Source of the DNA: Halisarca cf. caerulea
Taxonomy: Eukaryota; Porifera; Demospongiae; Chondrillida; Halisarcidae
DNA length: 64,000 nucleotides
Reading direction: 5' to 3'
NCBI GenBank assembly: GCA_963170055.1
Contig: CAUJGJ010000313.1
Span: 269,201-333,200 of the forward strand
Of this stretch, positions 63,881 through 64,000 are shown one piece after another; position 1 is the stretch's first letter, and the number at the start of each line of letters is the position of its first letter. A program made the position numbers and the translations under genes. Below the pieces are notes generated by a model that ran no database searches, was not told the origin of the DNA, and saw only the letters and a program-made list of their open reading frames with translations.

Positions 63881-64000
63881 AATGTTGGTTTGTTCTTGAT
63901 CTATATGATACTCAGTTGGGTTGAAATTATTATACCGTAAAAGATGATAAGTGATGTGTACAGTGTACATGGTTAATTATTTAGAGACTATTTTGTAATA

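Noticed and set aside
62268..63899. 543-codon plus-strand ORF and 465-codon minus-strand ORF
   Set aside because: The 9-bp unit has no stop in these frames; both strands are open, so there is no coding signal.

Overview
The window is eukaryotic nuclear DNA from an invertebrate. Genes are split into many small exons with GT/AG introns of 0.1-7.5 kb. Introns are full of microsatellites, minisatellites, MITEs and LINE material. There are no bacterial operons, ribosome binding sites or rRNA/tRNA genes. The gene content is NOD-like receptors with CARD-like and Death-like domains, plus an APE-RT LINE of a type common in cnidarians and sponges. I infer an early-branching metazoan, most likely a sponge (demosponge). 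The species cannot be fixed from sequence alone.

The backbone is a head-to-tail pair of paralogous NLR genes on the minus strand. Gene 2 is complete, runs from 62237 down to 34308, has 15 coding exons and encodes 1463 codons plus stop. Gene 1 runs from 32597 down to 59 and continues off the left edge; 14 exons are visible. Every junction was checked by eye: acceptors and donors are canonical and all reading-frame phases join. Order of parts: short start exon; CARD-like domain with a Pro/Ser VNTR linker; 33-residue Ser/Thr linker; one large NACHT exon with Walker A and B; eight LRR-like exons; one or two Ser/Pro-rich exons; then a second death-fold domain at the C-terminus. The last domain is Death-like in gene 2 and CARD-like in gene 1, where more exons lie outside the window. 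About 714-32626 and 36900-62310 are therefore two copies of one segmental duplication; the 1.7 kb between the genes is unique.

After duplication the copies diverged mainly through repeats. Copy 1 gained a 3.7 kb LINE inside a (TG)n tract (the empty site is kept in copy 2), a nested pair of TTAA-flanked elements, a 3.2 kb foldback complex, a 2.8 kb 33-bp satellite and a broken LINE fragment. Copy 2 gained other MITEs, a 22-bp array abutting a splice donor, and a dispersed repeat with a nested 1.4 kb TIR element. Several minisatellites start at exon ends or splice sites, and some are coding.

Likely role (inference): both products are cytosolic innate immune sensors. NACHT would drive nucleotide-dependent oligomerisation, LRRs would sense ligand, and death-fold domains at both ends could recruit two adaptor types, in outline like vertebrate NLRP1 with a death-fold domain at each end.
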